A stretch of DNA of 52,643 nt from a bacterium (GTDB lineage: Bacteria; Planctomycetota; Planctomycetia; Pirellulales; UBA1268). Shown piece by piece: positions 39,509 to 48,935 of the stretch. The first letter of the stretch is position 1, and each line of letters starts with the position of its first letter. The notes under the pieces were generated by a model. The model was given only the letters and a program-made list of their open reading frames with translations. It had not been told where the DNA came from and made no database searches. Location: positions 1 to 52,643 of the forward strand of contig JAPOJV010000004.1 of NCBI GenBank assembly GCA_029978085.1. The letters are read 5' to 3'. Both the position numbers and the translations under genes were made by a program.

Positions 39509-41563
39509 TCAGACGGCGAAGCCCCGTTTTCGCATCAGGGCGTCGATGCCGGGGGCGCGGCCGCGGAACGCCCGGTAGCCCTCGTCGGGCGGGATCGTGT
39601 TGCCCACTGCGAAGACATGCTCCAGGAGTCGCCCGGCCACCGTCGCGTCCCACGGCCCGCCGGCCTCGAGAAAGGCCTCCCAGGCGTCGGCGGTGATCGT
39701 GTCGGCCCAGAGGTAGCTGTAATAGCCGGCCGCATAGCCGTCATCGGCGAACACGTGGAGGAAGTGCGGCATGCGGTGTCGCATCACGATCTCACGGGGC
39801 ATCCCGAGGGTGGCGAGTGTGTCGCGTTCGAAGGAGACCGGGTCGATCGGACGATCGCCGGCCAGGTGGAGCTGCATGTCGATCCAGGCGCTGGCGAGGA
39901 ACTCGACCGTGCGGAAGCCCTCGTTGAACCGCCGCGCGCGTTCGAGCTTCGCCACGAGCGGGCGGGGCATCGGGCAGCCCGTGGCGTGGTGAATCGCGAA
40001 GCTGTCGAGCACCTCCGGCGTGGAGAGCCAGTGCTCGAGGATCTGCGAGGGGAACTCGACGTAATCCCGGGCTACGTTCGTGCCTGAGAGCGAGGGGTAG
40101 TTCACCCGCGAGCAGAGCCCGTGGAGGGCATGGCCGAATTCGTGAAACAGCGTCGTCGCGTCGTCCCAGCTCAGGAGCGCCGGCTCACCCGCAGCCGGCT
40201 TCGTGAAGTTGCAGTTGTTGGTGACGATCGCCGGCACGTCGCCGTCGAATCGCTCCTGGCCCCGCGGCGCTGCCATCCAGGCGCCCGACCGTTTGCCCGT
40301 GCGGGCGAACGGGTCGAGCAGGAAAAGGCCGATGAGCCGGTCGGCCGAGTCGTGCACTTCCCAGGCCCTGACGTCGGGGTGGTAGACCGGCACCCGCTCC
40401 GGATCGGCCGGCTTGAATCGTAGGCCAAAGAGTCGCTCGGCAGTGACGAACATGCCCTCGCGCAGCTGCTCCAGCTGGAGGTAGGGCGTGATCTCCGCCT
40501 CGTCGAGGTCGTACGTCGCCTTGCGGACCTTCTCGGCGTAATAGCGGTAGTCCCAGGGCTCGATGCGAATACCCGCGGCCTCGCGATCGGCGACCGCCTG
40601 CATGTCGGCCACCTCCGCCGCCACCCGCGCCACGGCCGGCTGCCATACGGCCTGCATCAGTTCCACCGCCCGCTCGGGCGTCGTGGCCATCGAGTCCTGG
40701 AGTCGCCAATGGGCGTGCGTGGCGAAGCCGAGGAGGCGGGCCCGCTCGGCCCGCAGTGCGAGGATGCGAGCGATCACGGCATGGTTGTCGGTCGGGCCAC
40801 CGGTGGCCCCGCGGTCCACGAACATCCGCCAGACCTTCTCTCGCAGGTCGCGGCGGTCGGCGTACGTCAAAAAGGGTTCGACGCTCGAGCGAGTGTTGGT
40901 GATCGCCCAGCCCTCGACGCCCCGCTGTCGGGCCGCCGCCGCCGCGGCCTCGCGGAAGGCATCCGGGCAGCCGGCGAGATCGGCCTCGCTTTCGAGCACG
41001 ACTGCCCGCGTCTCTTCGTCCTTGAGCACGTTCTGAGCGAATGCCGTGTAGAGGCTCGCGAGCTCTTCGTTGATCGCCGCGAGCCGTTGCTTGGCTGTGG
41101 CGTCGAGCGCGGCTCCGGCCCGCACGAGATCGGTGTAGTGCAGCCAGGCGAGCCGCTGCTGCTCAGGCGTGAGGCCGGCCTGCCTGCGGGTTTCGTAGAC
41201 GGCGGCGACGCGGGCGAAAAGTTTCTCGTTCTGGACGATTCGGTCAGCGAAGGCCGCGAGCCGGGGCGCCATCCGTCGCTCGACCTCCTGCATGGCGTCG
41301 TCGTTGAGCCCGCCGCTGAACACCTCGTAGACCGCCCGCACCCGCTCGAGCAGTCGGCCCGCCCGCTCCAACTCGGCAGATGTGTTGGCGAAGCTGGGGG
41401 GCGTAGGGTTTGCGACGATGGCGTCGATGCGGGCCAACTGGTCCGCCATGCCGGCCTCGAGCGCGGGCTCGAAGTCCGTGACGGCCACCCGACCAAACGG
41501 CGGCAGGCCACCGTGCAGTCCGGACCAGGGTGCGAGCAAGGGGTTTGTTCGGGTATCTTGCAT
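39509..41563 (-). CDS. M3 family zinc metallopeptidase (oligopeptidase A / Dcp-like)
   Basis: ATTLFHEFGHALHGLCS (HExxH), VEFPSQILEHWL, GYAAGYYSYLWADTI; start at ATG 41563. Confidence 0.93.
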   Translation of the reverse strand: MQDTRTNPLLAPWSGLHGGLPPFGRVAVTDFEPALEAGMADQLARIDAIVANPTPPSFANTSAELERAGRLLERVRAVYEVFSGGLNDDAMQEVERRMAPRLAAFADRIVQNEKLFARVAAVYETRRQAGLTPEQQRLAWLHYTDLVRAGAALDATAKQRLAAINEELASLYTAFAQNVLKDEETRAVVLESEADLAGCPDAFREAAAAAARQRGVEGWAITNTRSSVEPFLTYADRRDLREKVWRMFVDRGATGGPTDNHAVIARILALRAERARLLGFATHAHWRLQDSMATTPERAVELMQAVWQPAVARVAAEVADMQAVADREAAGIRIEPWDYRYYAEKVRKATYDLDEAEITPYLQLEQLREGMFVTAERLFGLRFKPADPERVPVYHPDVRAWEVHDSADRLIGLFLLDPFARTGKRSGAWMAAPRGQERFDGDVPAIVTNNCNFTKPAAGEPALLSWDDATTLFHEFGHALHGLCSRVNYPSLSGTNVARDYVEFPSQILEHWLSTPEVLDSFAIHHATGCPMPRPLVAKLERARRFNEGFRTVEFLASAWIDMQLHLAGDRPIDPVSFERDTLATLGMPREIVMRHRMPHFLHVFADDGYAAGYYSYLWADTITADAWEAFLEAGGPWDATVAGRLLEHVFAVGNTIPPDEGYRAFRGRAPGIDALMRKRGFAV

Positions 41564-41587
41564 GGGGGCATCCTGACGAGGTGAACG

Positions 41588-42892
41588 ATGAGCCATCGTA
41601 ACGTGATTGCCCATGCTCAGCGCGAGCATCGGCACGCTGGGCTGATGGGAAGTGTTGCCGTGGTCATGGCGGCGTGGGCGATTGGCCAGCCGATGTCCGC
41701 GTCGGCCGACGATCGGTTCCTGTCGGAAGAGGGGCGGTTTCGCATCGCGTTTCCGGCTGCTCCCCGCGAGGAAGCCACAGGTCGGTCCGGCGGGCATCAT
41801 CGCGCGCGGGCGGATGTGAATGGCGTGACCTATCTCGTCGACTGGGCCGATCTCGCCCCCGAGGCGATCCGCAAGGCGGGCGAGGCAGACATCCTTCTCC
41901 ATCGGTTGCGGGACGGGCTGGCGGCCGGCAAGACGGTGATCACGGAGGCAGCCCGCACGATCGGCGGCAGTCCGGGGATCGAACTCGTGCTCGACGACGG
42001 AGGCGGTCGCCGCATCTATCACGTGTACAAGGTCGGGCAGCGGCTCTACACCGTCGGCGTCGTCGGCAGGACCGAGCGGCTGCGGACGCAGCAGCCGCTG
42101 ATCGAGCGGTTCCTCGACTCGTTCAGCGTCCGCACGGTTCCGCCGCGAAAGCTGGGGCCGCTCGCGGTCACGGTGGCGGAACCGCGCTACGGCAAGCTGG
42201 GGCCAGCGCGGCCGAACTGGCGGTTCCTGCCGTACGACGTTTTGACGGCGCGACTCTCGCTGGTGGGTGTATCCACCGACGACGAAGGGCACTTCGATCT
42301 CGAGGCCACGACGGAAGTCGTCGCAGCCGACGGAGAGATCGTGGCGAAGGAGCCGTATCGGCTGCGCGGTGTGATCATCGACCCCATCGTGCCCCTCGAC
42401 ATCCTCCAGCAGCTGCCGGTGAGAGAAGGGGACTACCGGCTCCGCGTGTCGCTGCACGACGTCCGCAGCGGGGAGCGGACGGTCTGGGAGCAGCCGATCA
42501 CGCGGCTGCCGCCGGAGCCGGCGCTCGTCGCCGCCGGGCTCTATCGCGACGCCGATGCGAAGGTGCCGTCTGCAGCGTTCGCGCGGGTCGGCGACAGGCT
42601 CTTCCTGGAAGTGCGTTTCATCGGCTTCGATCGCTCGCGGGACCGGATCGACACGGCGCTGGAGGTGCAGCTGCTCGACGAAGCAGGGAAGCCGATGCTC
42701 GATGCGCCGAGCACGGCGGCCCTGGCCACTGCCGATCGGGCGGTGGTCCGCGACAACGAGGTCGTCACGTTCGTCGTGGCGGTGCCCTGCCCGCGGGTCA
42801 CGAAAGCCACGATCCGGGCCACTGCCACCGACGCGATCTCCGGGGCGACAGCGACGCTGACGCTGCCCTTGGAAATCCACGAGCCGCTGTGA
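41588..42892 (+). CDS. Hypothetical secreted protein
   Basis: Signal-like N-terminus GSVAVVMAAWAIGQPMSASA; no family recognised with confidence. Confidence 0.65.
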   Translation: MSHRNVIAHAQREHRHAGLMGSVAVVMAAWAIGQPMSASADDRFLSEEGRFRIAFPAAPREEATGRSGGHHRARADVNGVTYLVDWADLAPEAIRKAGEADILLHRLRDGLAAGKTVITEAARTIGGSPGIELVLDDGGGRRIYHVYKVGQRLYTVGVVGRTERLRTQQPLIERFLDSFSVRTVPPRKLGPLAVTVAEPRYGKLGPARPNWRFLPYDVLTARLSLVGVSTDDEGHFDLEATTEVVAADGEIVAKEPYRLRGVIIDPIVPLDILQQLPVREGDYRLRVSLHDVRSGERTVWEQPITRLPPEPALVAAGLYRDADAKVPSAAFARVGDRLFLEVRFIGFDRSRDRIDTALEVQLLDEAGKPMLDAPSTAALATADRAVVRDNEVVTFVVAVPCPRVTKATIRATATDAISGATATLTLPLEIHEPL

Positions 42893-42919
42893 CGATGGTG
42901 CCGCTTGTCGCCTAGAGCC

Positions 42920-43885
42920 ATGCCACACCGAGCGATCGTTCTTGCCGAAGAGACGTGGATCGCCGCGCGGGCCCTCGACGCCTGGCTCGAGGCCGGCCAC
43001 GAGGTGGCCGAGGTCTGGTGTCCGCCGCGGTCGTCGCTGGACCGGCCGATCCGCCAGCCACTGGCCCTCGCGTTTCCGCGGTTCAGCGTCCGGCAGATCA
43101 TCCGGCGGCGCGGGATCCGCGTGCACCGGTGCAGCCCGCTACGAGCCTGGCCGGAGGCGGCGGCACGCGCCGAATCGCAGTCTGCCGACGTGCTCCTCAA
43201 TCTCTTCGGTCTGCAGATCATTCCCGGCGGGCTGCTCGATCACTTCGCCGGCCGGGCGCTCAATGTGCACCCGGCGCTCCTGCCTCGCTACCGTGGTCCC
43301 TGTCCGCGGCTCGCCATGCTCGCCGAGGGCTGTAGCCACGATGCCGGCGGCGTGTGCCTGCATGTGCTCACCGAGGGCGTCGACGAGGGGCCCATCGTCG
43401 ACGAGAGGCGGGTGCCGTATCCGAAGGTCGGCGGCTACGCGGAGTGGGACGCCGCGCTTGCCGATGCGGCGGCGGACCTCATGGCGTCGTCCGCGATCAC
43501 CTACCTCGACGGCTCGTTGGCTGCCACGCCGCAGGACGAATCGCTCGCATGCTACCGCCGGCCGGTACCCGGTGAACTCGACATCGGCCCCTCGACGACG
43601 CTCGCCCACGCCGAGCGGCTCGTGGCCGCGCTCGGCCCCACGGGCCGGCTTGTCTGTCGGCCAGCGGCGGGCACCACGCGACGCTCCGTCTATCGGGTGA
43701 GCGGCATCGCGGGCGTGATCGGCCGGCCGACCGGCAGGCCGGCATCTGTCGGGTTTCGCACGCTCGAACTCGACCTCGCCGATGCCCGTGTCTGCCTGCT
43801 CCGCCGCAGCCTTCGCGACCGCCTGCGCGGGCAGCGCGAAGCGATCGTTGCCCTACGGCGTCGGAACCATGCGGTGCCATCATGA
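42920..43885 (+). CDS. Formyltransferase family protein (methionyl-tRNA formyltransferase-like fold)
   Basis: LNLFGLQIIPGGLLDHFAGRALNVHPALLPRYRGPCPRLAMLAEGCSHDAGGVCLHVLTEGVDEGPIVDERRV. Confidence 0.8.
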   Translation: MPHRAIVLAEETWIAARALDAWLEAGHEVAEVWCPPRSSLDRPIRQPLALAFPRFSVRQIIRRRGIRVHRCSPLRAWPEAAARAESQSADVLLNLFGLQIIPGGLLDHFAGRALNVHPALLPRYRGPCPRLAMLAEGCSHDAGGVCLHVLTEGVDEGPIVDERRVPYPKVGGYAEWDAALADAAADLMASSAITYLDGSLAATPQDESLACYRRPVPGELDIGPSTTLAHAERLVAALGPTGRLVCRPAAGTTRRSVYRVSGIAGVIGRPTGRPASVGFRTLELDLADARVCLLRRSLRDRLRGQREAIVALRRRNHAVPS

Positions 43886-45033
43886 GCTACGAGATCGGCA
43901 TCGGCTTCGAGCCATCCGCCGACCCGCGGGTCGTGCGGATCCTGATGACGCGAGACGGCCACCCATGGCTGCGGAGCTTCGTCCGCTCGTCGGGGCCCGC
44001 CTTGCGCGCGAGCGGCGATGCCTTGCTCTGCTTCGGCCTCCTGCCGGCGATCGAACTGGGATGCCGGCTGCGGATCGACGCCCCTGTCGACAGGGGGCTG
44101 CTCGCGTCATCTGCTGCCGTGCAGCGGACGGTGGCGGGCTGGACGCCGGGCTGCAGCCCCGTGGAGGTGACTGCAGAGGCCATCGCCTCGACGTACCCAG
44201 CGGCCCGCGGTCACGGCGTCTTCTTCTCCGCGGGAGTCGATTCCTCCTATTCGCTGGCCACGAATCGCGATCAGCTCGATGGCCTGGTCACCGTGATCGG
44301 CTGCGATGTCGACCTGGCCGATCGCGAGCGGGCCGCATGGCTTGCGAAGAACGTGCGGCAGGTCGCGGAGGCCTACCGCCTCGAGCCGATCGTGCTCGAG
44401 ACCGATCTGCCGGCCCGCATGCATCCATATCTTGGGTGGATCGAGTACCACGGCTCGATGCTGGCGGGGCTGCGGCATCTCCTCGCCGATCGCTTTGCGA
44501 CGATGCGCGTGGCCGCGTCGGCCGACGAGGCGACGATGTGGGACCTCCCCTGGGGCTCACACCCGGGGCTCGATCCCCAGCTCGGCACCGCGGCCGCTCC
44601 GATCCTGCTCGACGGGCTCGTCAGTCGGCCGGAGAAGATCGCCCGTGTGCTGGAGGAGCCGGCGCTGCTCGAGCATCTTCGGGTCTGCTACCACGGCGGA
44701 CCAAACTGTGGGACGTGCGAGAAGTGCATGCTCACGCGGATCTGTCTCGATGTGCTCGGGGGATGCCGCCATCTGCCGTCGTTTCCCGCCGAGGTTCCAC
44801 CGTTCGACGACCGCGCGCTGCACGTTGCCGACACCAGCGTCCGCAACGACCGCATCGTGCTCCGAGCGGCTGCCGTGCGGGCCGGTGGTCACGAGCGGCT
44901 GATCGCCGCCATCAACGCCGCCATCGCCACGTTCGATCGCCGGCGGCCCACGCTCGCCGAGCGACTCCAGCTCAAGGAGCGGCTGCGGGTATGGCGGCAT
45001 CGCCGGCGATTTGCCCGCGTGGCGGTCGAATAG
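43882..45033 (+). CDS. PP-loop (N-type ATP pyrophosphatase), QueC-like, uncharacterised
   Basis: GVFFSAGVDSSYSLAT PP-loop; C-terminal CYHGGPNCGTCEKCMLTRICLDVLGGC Cys cluster; ATGA overlap with formyltransferase. Confidence 0.75.
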   Translation: MSYEIGIGFEPSADPRVVRILMTRDGHPWLRSFVRSSGPALRASGDALLCFGLLPAIELGCRLRIDAPVDRGLLASSAAVQRTVAGWTPGCSPVEVTAEAIASTYPAARGHGVFFSAGVDSSYSLATNRDQLDGLVTVIGCDVDLADRERAAWLAKNVRQVAEAYRLEPIVLETDLPARMHPYLGWIEYHGSMLAGLRHLLADRFATMRVAASADEATMWDLPWGSHPGLDPQLGTAAAPILLDGLVSRPEKIARVLEEPALLEHLRVCYHGGPNCGTCEKCMLTRICLDVLGGCRHLPSFPAEVPPFDDRALHVADTSVRNDRIVLRAAAVRAGGHERLIAAINAAIATFDRRRPTLAERLQLKERLRVWRHRRRFARVAVE

Positions 45034-45049
45034 CTGGCCGGCCTAGGCT

Positions 45050-45451
45050 TTAGGCGGTGGCGTCCTGTCGCGGCAGGGCTCCATCCCACTCCAGGATTTG
45101 TCTGTCTGCGGTCACCAGGGGCGCACCAAGCTGGAGGGAAGTTGCTACGATGAAGCGATCGGCAGGATCGCGATGCAGTCCCTCCAGGCGGGTTGCAAGC
45201 AGTGCGACGCGGCCGTCTACGGCGATCTCGCGCAGCCCCGCCTGCAGCAGATCAAGGCGCCACGCCTCCGCCGGCACGGGCAGGACGATGCGGCCACGGT
45301 CTGCCAGCAGGGCAGTTTCCCAGAAGCTGATTGCACTGACGGCGACGACGTCGGAACGCCATGTGTTCTCGATCAAGTCGCGGGTCTGTGGCCCAAGCGT
45401 CTGGTCGTTGCGATCCATCCACAGCAACGCGTGGGTATCGAGCACAATCAC
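45050..45451 (-). CDS. PIN-domain toxin (VapC family)
   Basis: MIVLDTHALLWMDRN, SAISFWETALLADRG, DPADRFIVATSLQLGAPLVTADRQIL. Confidence 0.9.
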   Translation of the reverse strand: MIVLDTHALLWMDRNDQTLGPQTRDLIENTWRSDVVAVSAISFWETALLADRGRIVLPVPAEAWRLDLLQAGLREIAVDGRVALLATRLEGLHRDPADRFIVATSLQLGAPLVTADRQILEWDGALPRQDATA

Positions 45452-45678
45452 TCGAGAGCCTTCCAGTCATCTGTGGCAATCGGCGCCACGATATCGCCGA
45501 TGACGCGAAGATCCCGATGCAGACCGAATGGCGAGTCGACCTTACCGCCGGAATACGGCCGCAGTTCCGCGATGGGCCTTCCATTCTTGGTGACGACCAA
45601 GACTTCCCCGGTCGCGGCGACGTCGTCCATCAGCGCCAGGCATTTCGCCTTGAATTCGGATGCTTGAATAGTGTGCAT
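45448..45678 (-). CDS. Phd/YefM-type antitoxin
   Basis: MHTIQASEFKAKCLALMDDVAATGEVLVVTKNGRPIAELRPY; ATGA overlap with the PIN gene. Confidence 0.9.
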   Translation of the reverse strand: MHTIQASEFKAKCLALMDDVAATGEVLVVTKNGRPIAELRPYSGGKVDSPFGLHRDLRVIGDIVAPIATDDWKALE

Positions 45679-45699
45679 CTCAGCACCATGGCTCGTTGC

Positions 45700-45735
45700 T
45701 GACCAACAAAATGACTATAGTCATCAAAGTGGTCA
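45700..45735. promoter_or_regulatory. 36-bp nested dyad, probable toxin-antitoxin autoregulatory operator
   Basis: TGACCA-acaaa-ATGACTATAGTCAT-caaag-TGGTCA, centred ~40 bp upstream of the antitoxin start (45678). Confidence 0.75.
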
Positions 45736-45809
45736 TTGTCAATGTGGCTACGTCGGTCATTGCGGCTCGCAGTAAGGTGTTCTTTCCGGCGACACCCGGC
45801 ACATGACCA

Positions 45810-47708
45810 ATGATCACACGCACCCTTCTTGCCCTCTCCATCGCTCTTGCCATCCCTGCCCACGCTGTTCCCGCTCCGAACATCGTGCTGATACTTGTTG
45901 ACGATCTCGGATGGCAGGACGTGGGGTGCTATGACATCGACGTGCCGTGCCCGATGGAAACGCCGCACATCGACGCGCTGGCGGCACGCGGGGTGTTGTT
46001 TCGCAACGGCTACTCCCCAGCACCGACCTGCGCTCCGAGCCGTTGTGCGATCATGAGCGGGAACCACCCCGCCCGCGCCCAAAAAACACACGTCGTGGGG
46101 GGCGATCCGCCAGTGGCGCCGGTCAACGCGCGATTGGTCACGCCCTGGTATAGCGGCCGCATGCCGGAAAACGAACTCACGCTCGCCAAGGTTCTTCGCC
46201 AGCACGGCTACGCCACCGGGCACACCGGAAAATGGCACATGGCAAAGGATCACTTTGCGTTTCCGGGCCCGCTGGATCAAGGATTCGAATTCACATCGCA
46301 TCGGAGTGGTTTCGATGTCCGGGGAGTGCAATCGGGCATGGAGAACCGCATCAAAGACTTCGCCACCGATCAGCCGAGCGATCCCTACCGCCTCGATGCC
46401 GAGGGCTTCCCCACCGACCCCGTGACCGCCGCCTCGCTGGAGTTCATGGAGGCCAACAAGGACAAACCGTTTTTTCTCTACTACGCCACCTGGCTCGTCC
46501 ACACCCCGATCCATTCCCGCAGCAAGCCGCTCCTGGAAAAATACTGCGAGAAGCTCGGCGTGGCTTTTCCGTCCGATCCGGGGGAGTGGACGCTGGAGGG
46601 GCAGAAAAACCCCTACTACTGCGCCATGGTGGAAACCCTCGACCACTACGTCGGCCAACTCGTCGAGTTCCTCGAAACAACCGACGACCCGCGCAATCCG
46701 GGCCACAAGCTGATCGACAACACCTGCATTTTCTTCACCTCCGACAATGGCGGCATGGAGGGGTCGGGCAAGGAGGTGATCACCGACAACGCCCCGCTCG
46801 ACAAAGGCAAAATGTCAGCCAAGGAAGGTGGTGTGCGCGTGCCGTTCCTCGTCGCCGGTCCGGGCATTCCTGCCGGCAAAGAGAGCGATGTCATGGTCAA
46901 CGGCCTCGATTTGTATCCCACGATTCTCTCGATGTGCGGCATCGCGAAGCCGGAGGGGAAACATCTCGACGGTGCCGATCTCCTTCCGCTGCTCACCGGG
47001 GCGGTGGATGATCCCTCGCTCGTGCTGGATCAACACGGCACGCCGCGCACGGAGATGGTGTGGCATTACCCGCATGCTGGTGCCACATCCTTCCAAAGCA
47101 CGATCCGCACGGGGGATTTCAAGCTCATCCGCAACTACGACACCCAAGCGGGGAAAGTGCCGCCTCTCGAACTCTACAGGCTGATCGAAACGAAAAACGG
47201 CAAGGCGGTGCGCCTGGATTTTGAGGAGGCGAAGAACCTCGCCGCGGAACTTCCGGAACAGGCCGCCGCGCTGGATGCCCGCCTCACCGAAATCCTCGCC
47301 GAGATGCAGGCCAGCCTTCCCTACTTGAATTCTGACTGCAAGTTCCCGCTGCCCAACAAAGAGAACGTGCCCTCCGTCACGGAGCACAAGGTGGACGGCC
47401 ACACGGTGACGGCGACCTTCCAGGAACACGGCGCCCGCGTCGTCCGCGCGGATGTGATCTACGCGATTCACGGCGGCGAACACGCCGAGGAGTGGTTCCG
47501 CGCGGTCGGCGAGATCGACAACGGCATGGTCAAAGCCACCCTTCCCCCGGAGGCCACCCACGCCTACATCAACCTCGTCGATGAGAACAATTTCCTGGTC
47601 AGCCACCCGAAGCCGGTTCCGGCGGCTGAGAAGGGCAACACGTACGCCAGCGCCGCCATTCCGCTCGGTCGGCCCGCTGGCGTCGCACCTGACGGCACGT
47701 TGAGGTAG
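45810..47708 (+). CDS. Secreted arylsulfatase (type I sulfatase) with C-terminal extension
   Basis: Signal peptide; PNIVLILVDDLGWQDVGCYD; active-site CAPSRCAIMSGNHPAR; TSDNGGMEGSGKE. Confidence 0.93.
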   Translation: MITRTLLALSIALAIPAHAVPAPNIVLILVDDLGWQDVGCYDIDVPCPMETPHIDALAARGVLFRNGYSPAPTCAPSRCAIMSGNHPARAQKTHVVGGDPPVAPVNARLVTPWYSGRMPENELTLAKVLRQHGYATGHTGKWHMAKDHFAFPGPLDQGFEFTSHRSGFDVRGVQSGMENRIKDFATDQPSDPYRLDAEGFPTDPVTAASLEFMEANKDKPFFLYYATWLVHTPIHSRSKPLLEKYCEKLGVAFPSDPGEWTLEGQKNPYYCAMVETLDHYVGQLVEFLETTDDPRNPGHKLIDNTCIFFTSDNGGMEGSGKEVITDNAPLDKGKMSAKEGGVRVPFLVAGPGIPAGKESDVMVNGLDLYPTILSMCGIAKPEGKHLDGADLLPLLTGAVDDPSLVLDQHGTPRTEMVWHYPHAGATSFQSTIRTGDFKLIRNYDTQAGKVPPLELYRLIETKNGKAVRLDFEEAKNLAAELPEQAAALDARLTEILAEMQASLPYLNSDCKFPLPNKENVPSVTEHKVDGHTVTATFQEHGARVVRADVIYAIHGGEHAEEWFRAVGEIDNGMVKATLPPEATHAYINLVDENNFLVSHPKPVPAAEKGNTYASAAIPLGRPAGVAPDGTLR

Positions 47709-47714
47709 AATTCC

Positions 47715-48512
47715 GTGGTTCATCTCCCACAAAAATCCGGCCGAACCGGTTCCCGACGTTTCCCCAGCAAGGTTCCCGTGGCCGCCCCCGCCCGCTCCGA
47801 CCGCCCCCTCGATCTGACGGCGCAGGCATACCAGGCGCTGCGGCAGATGATCCTCGACGGCAAGGTGACCACCCATCGCCGGCTCTCGCACCGCACCCTC
47901 TCCCGCGACCTCGGGATCGGCCGCAGCCCCGTCCGCGATGCCCTGTTGCAACTCGAGGCCGAGGGGCTGATCGAGCACCGGCCCAGCTCCGGCATCTACC
48001 TTCGTGAGATCAGCGACCGCGAGCTCGCTCAGATCTACGAACTGCGGATGGTGAACGAGCCCTTCGCGGCCGAGCGGGCCGCATCCTTCGCCACCGCAAC
48101 TCACGTGACCCGGATGCGGCGGATCTGCGACGCGATGAAGGCGATCGCCGGCAAGCCCGACAAGGCCGAGTGGTTTTCCACGCTCGAGCACCGGGCCGAG
48201 TTCTGCCGGCTCGACTGGGAGTTTCACTCGGTTGTGCTCGAGGCGTCCGGAAACGCATTGCTCGCCAAGCTGCTCTCCAACGCCCAGATCCTCGCCCTGA
48301 CCTTCGCCTGGGATCTGGAGCACGGCAGCGCCGCCTGGTTCGCCAGCATCGTGCGGGAGACCGAACGGCTCCACCGCACGATCTTCGAGGCGATCCGCCA
48401 CCGCGATCCCGCCGCGGCCCGGCGGGCGATGGAGGAGCACATCGGCTGGGCCCGGCTCGAGATCCCCGAGCACGTCGCCACCATCCGCGAGAAGACGAAC
48501 GGCGCCGGCTGA
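47715..48512 (+). CDS. GntR family regulator (FCD/FadR subfamily)
   Basis: LDLTAQAYQALRQMILDGKVTTHRRLSHRTLSRDLGIGRSPVRDALLQLEAEGLIEHRPSSGIYLREIS plus helical effector domain. Confidence 0.92.
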   Translation: MVHLPQKSGRTGSRRFPSKVPVAAPARSDRPLDLTAQAYQALRQMILDGKVTTHRRLSHRTLSRDLGIGRSPVRDALLQLEAEGLIEHRPSSGIYLREISDRELAQIYELRMVNEPFAAERAASFATATHVTRMRRICDAMKAIAGKPDKAEWFSTLEHRAEFCRLDWEFHSVVLEASGNALLAKLLSNAQILALTFAWDLEHGSAAWFASIVRETERLHRTIFEAIRHRDPAAARRAMEEHIGWARLEIPEHVATIREKTNGAG

Positions 48513-48698
48513 GCGACCGCGGAGAAAAGCAAGGGAACACGGCTGGGGCTCTGGAGGCCCGAGGCGTTCGGGCTCTGAATGAGGAAGCAATCGCTTGCGA
48601 CTGACCGTTCGAACGACTACGATCAGAAGCGGACTTAGTCCAGCGACTTAGTTGTTGCGTCTGCTGCCGATTCCCTTTTTGACGAGCGAACCCACTCC

Positions 48699-48935
48699 AT
48701 GAGCGTGATCGTGAACGTCCACGAAGCCAAAACTCACTTTTCTCGCCTGCTGGAGCAGGCTCACGCTGGCCAAGAGATCATCGTCGCCAAGGCCGGCAAG
48801 CCGTACGCGCGACTGGTGCCTTTGGCACCAGGCAAGGGGCAACGTCAACCCGGCCGCCTCCGAGGGCAGATCACCGAGGAGTTCTTCGAGCCCCTCCCCG
48901 ACGAGGAATTGGCTGCCTGGGAGGGGAATGCGTGA
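48699..48935 (+). CDS. Phd/YefM-type antitoxin
   Basis: MSVIVNVHEAKTHFSRLLEQAHAGQEIIVAKAGKPYARLVPL. Confidence 0.92.
   Translation: MSVIVNVHEAKTHFSRLLEQAHAGQEIIVAKAGKPYARLVPLAPGKGQRQPGRLRGQITEEFFEPLPDEELAAWEGNA

Noticed and set aside
41564-43126. N-terminal extension of the M3 peptidase ORF
   Set aside because: Extends antisense through the 41588-42892 hypothetical gene; peptidase homology begins at MQDTRTN (41563).
46815-48590. 591-aa minus-strand ORF
   Set aside because: Antisense to the second sulfatase and the GntR regulator; no domain motifs.
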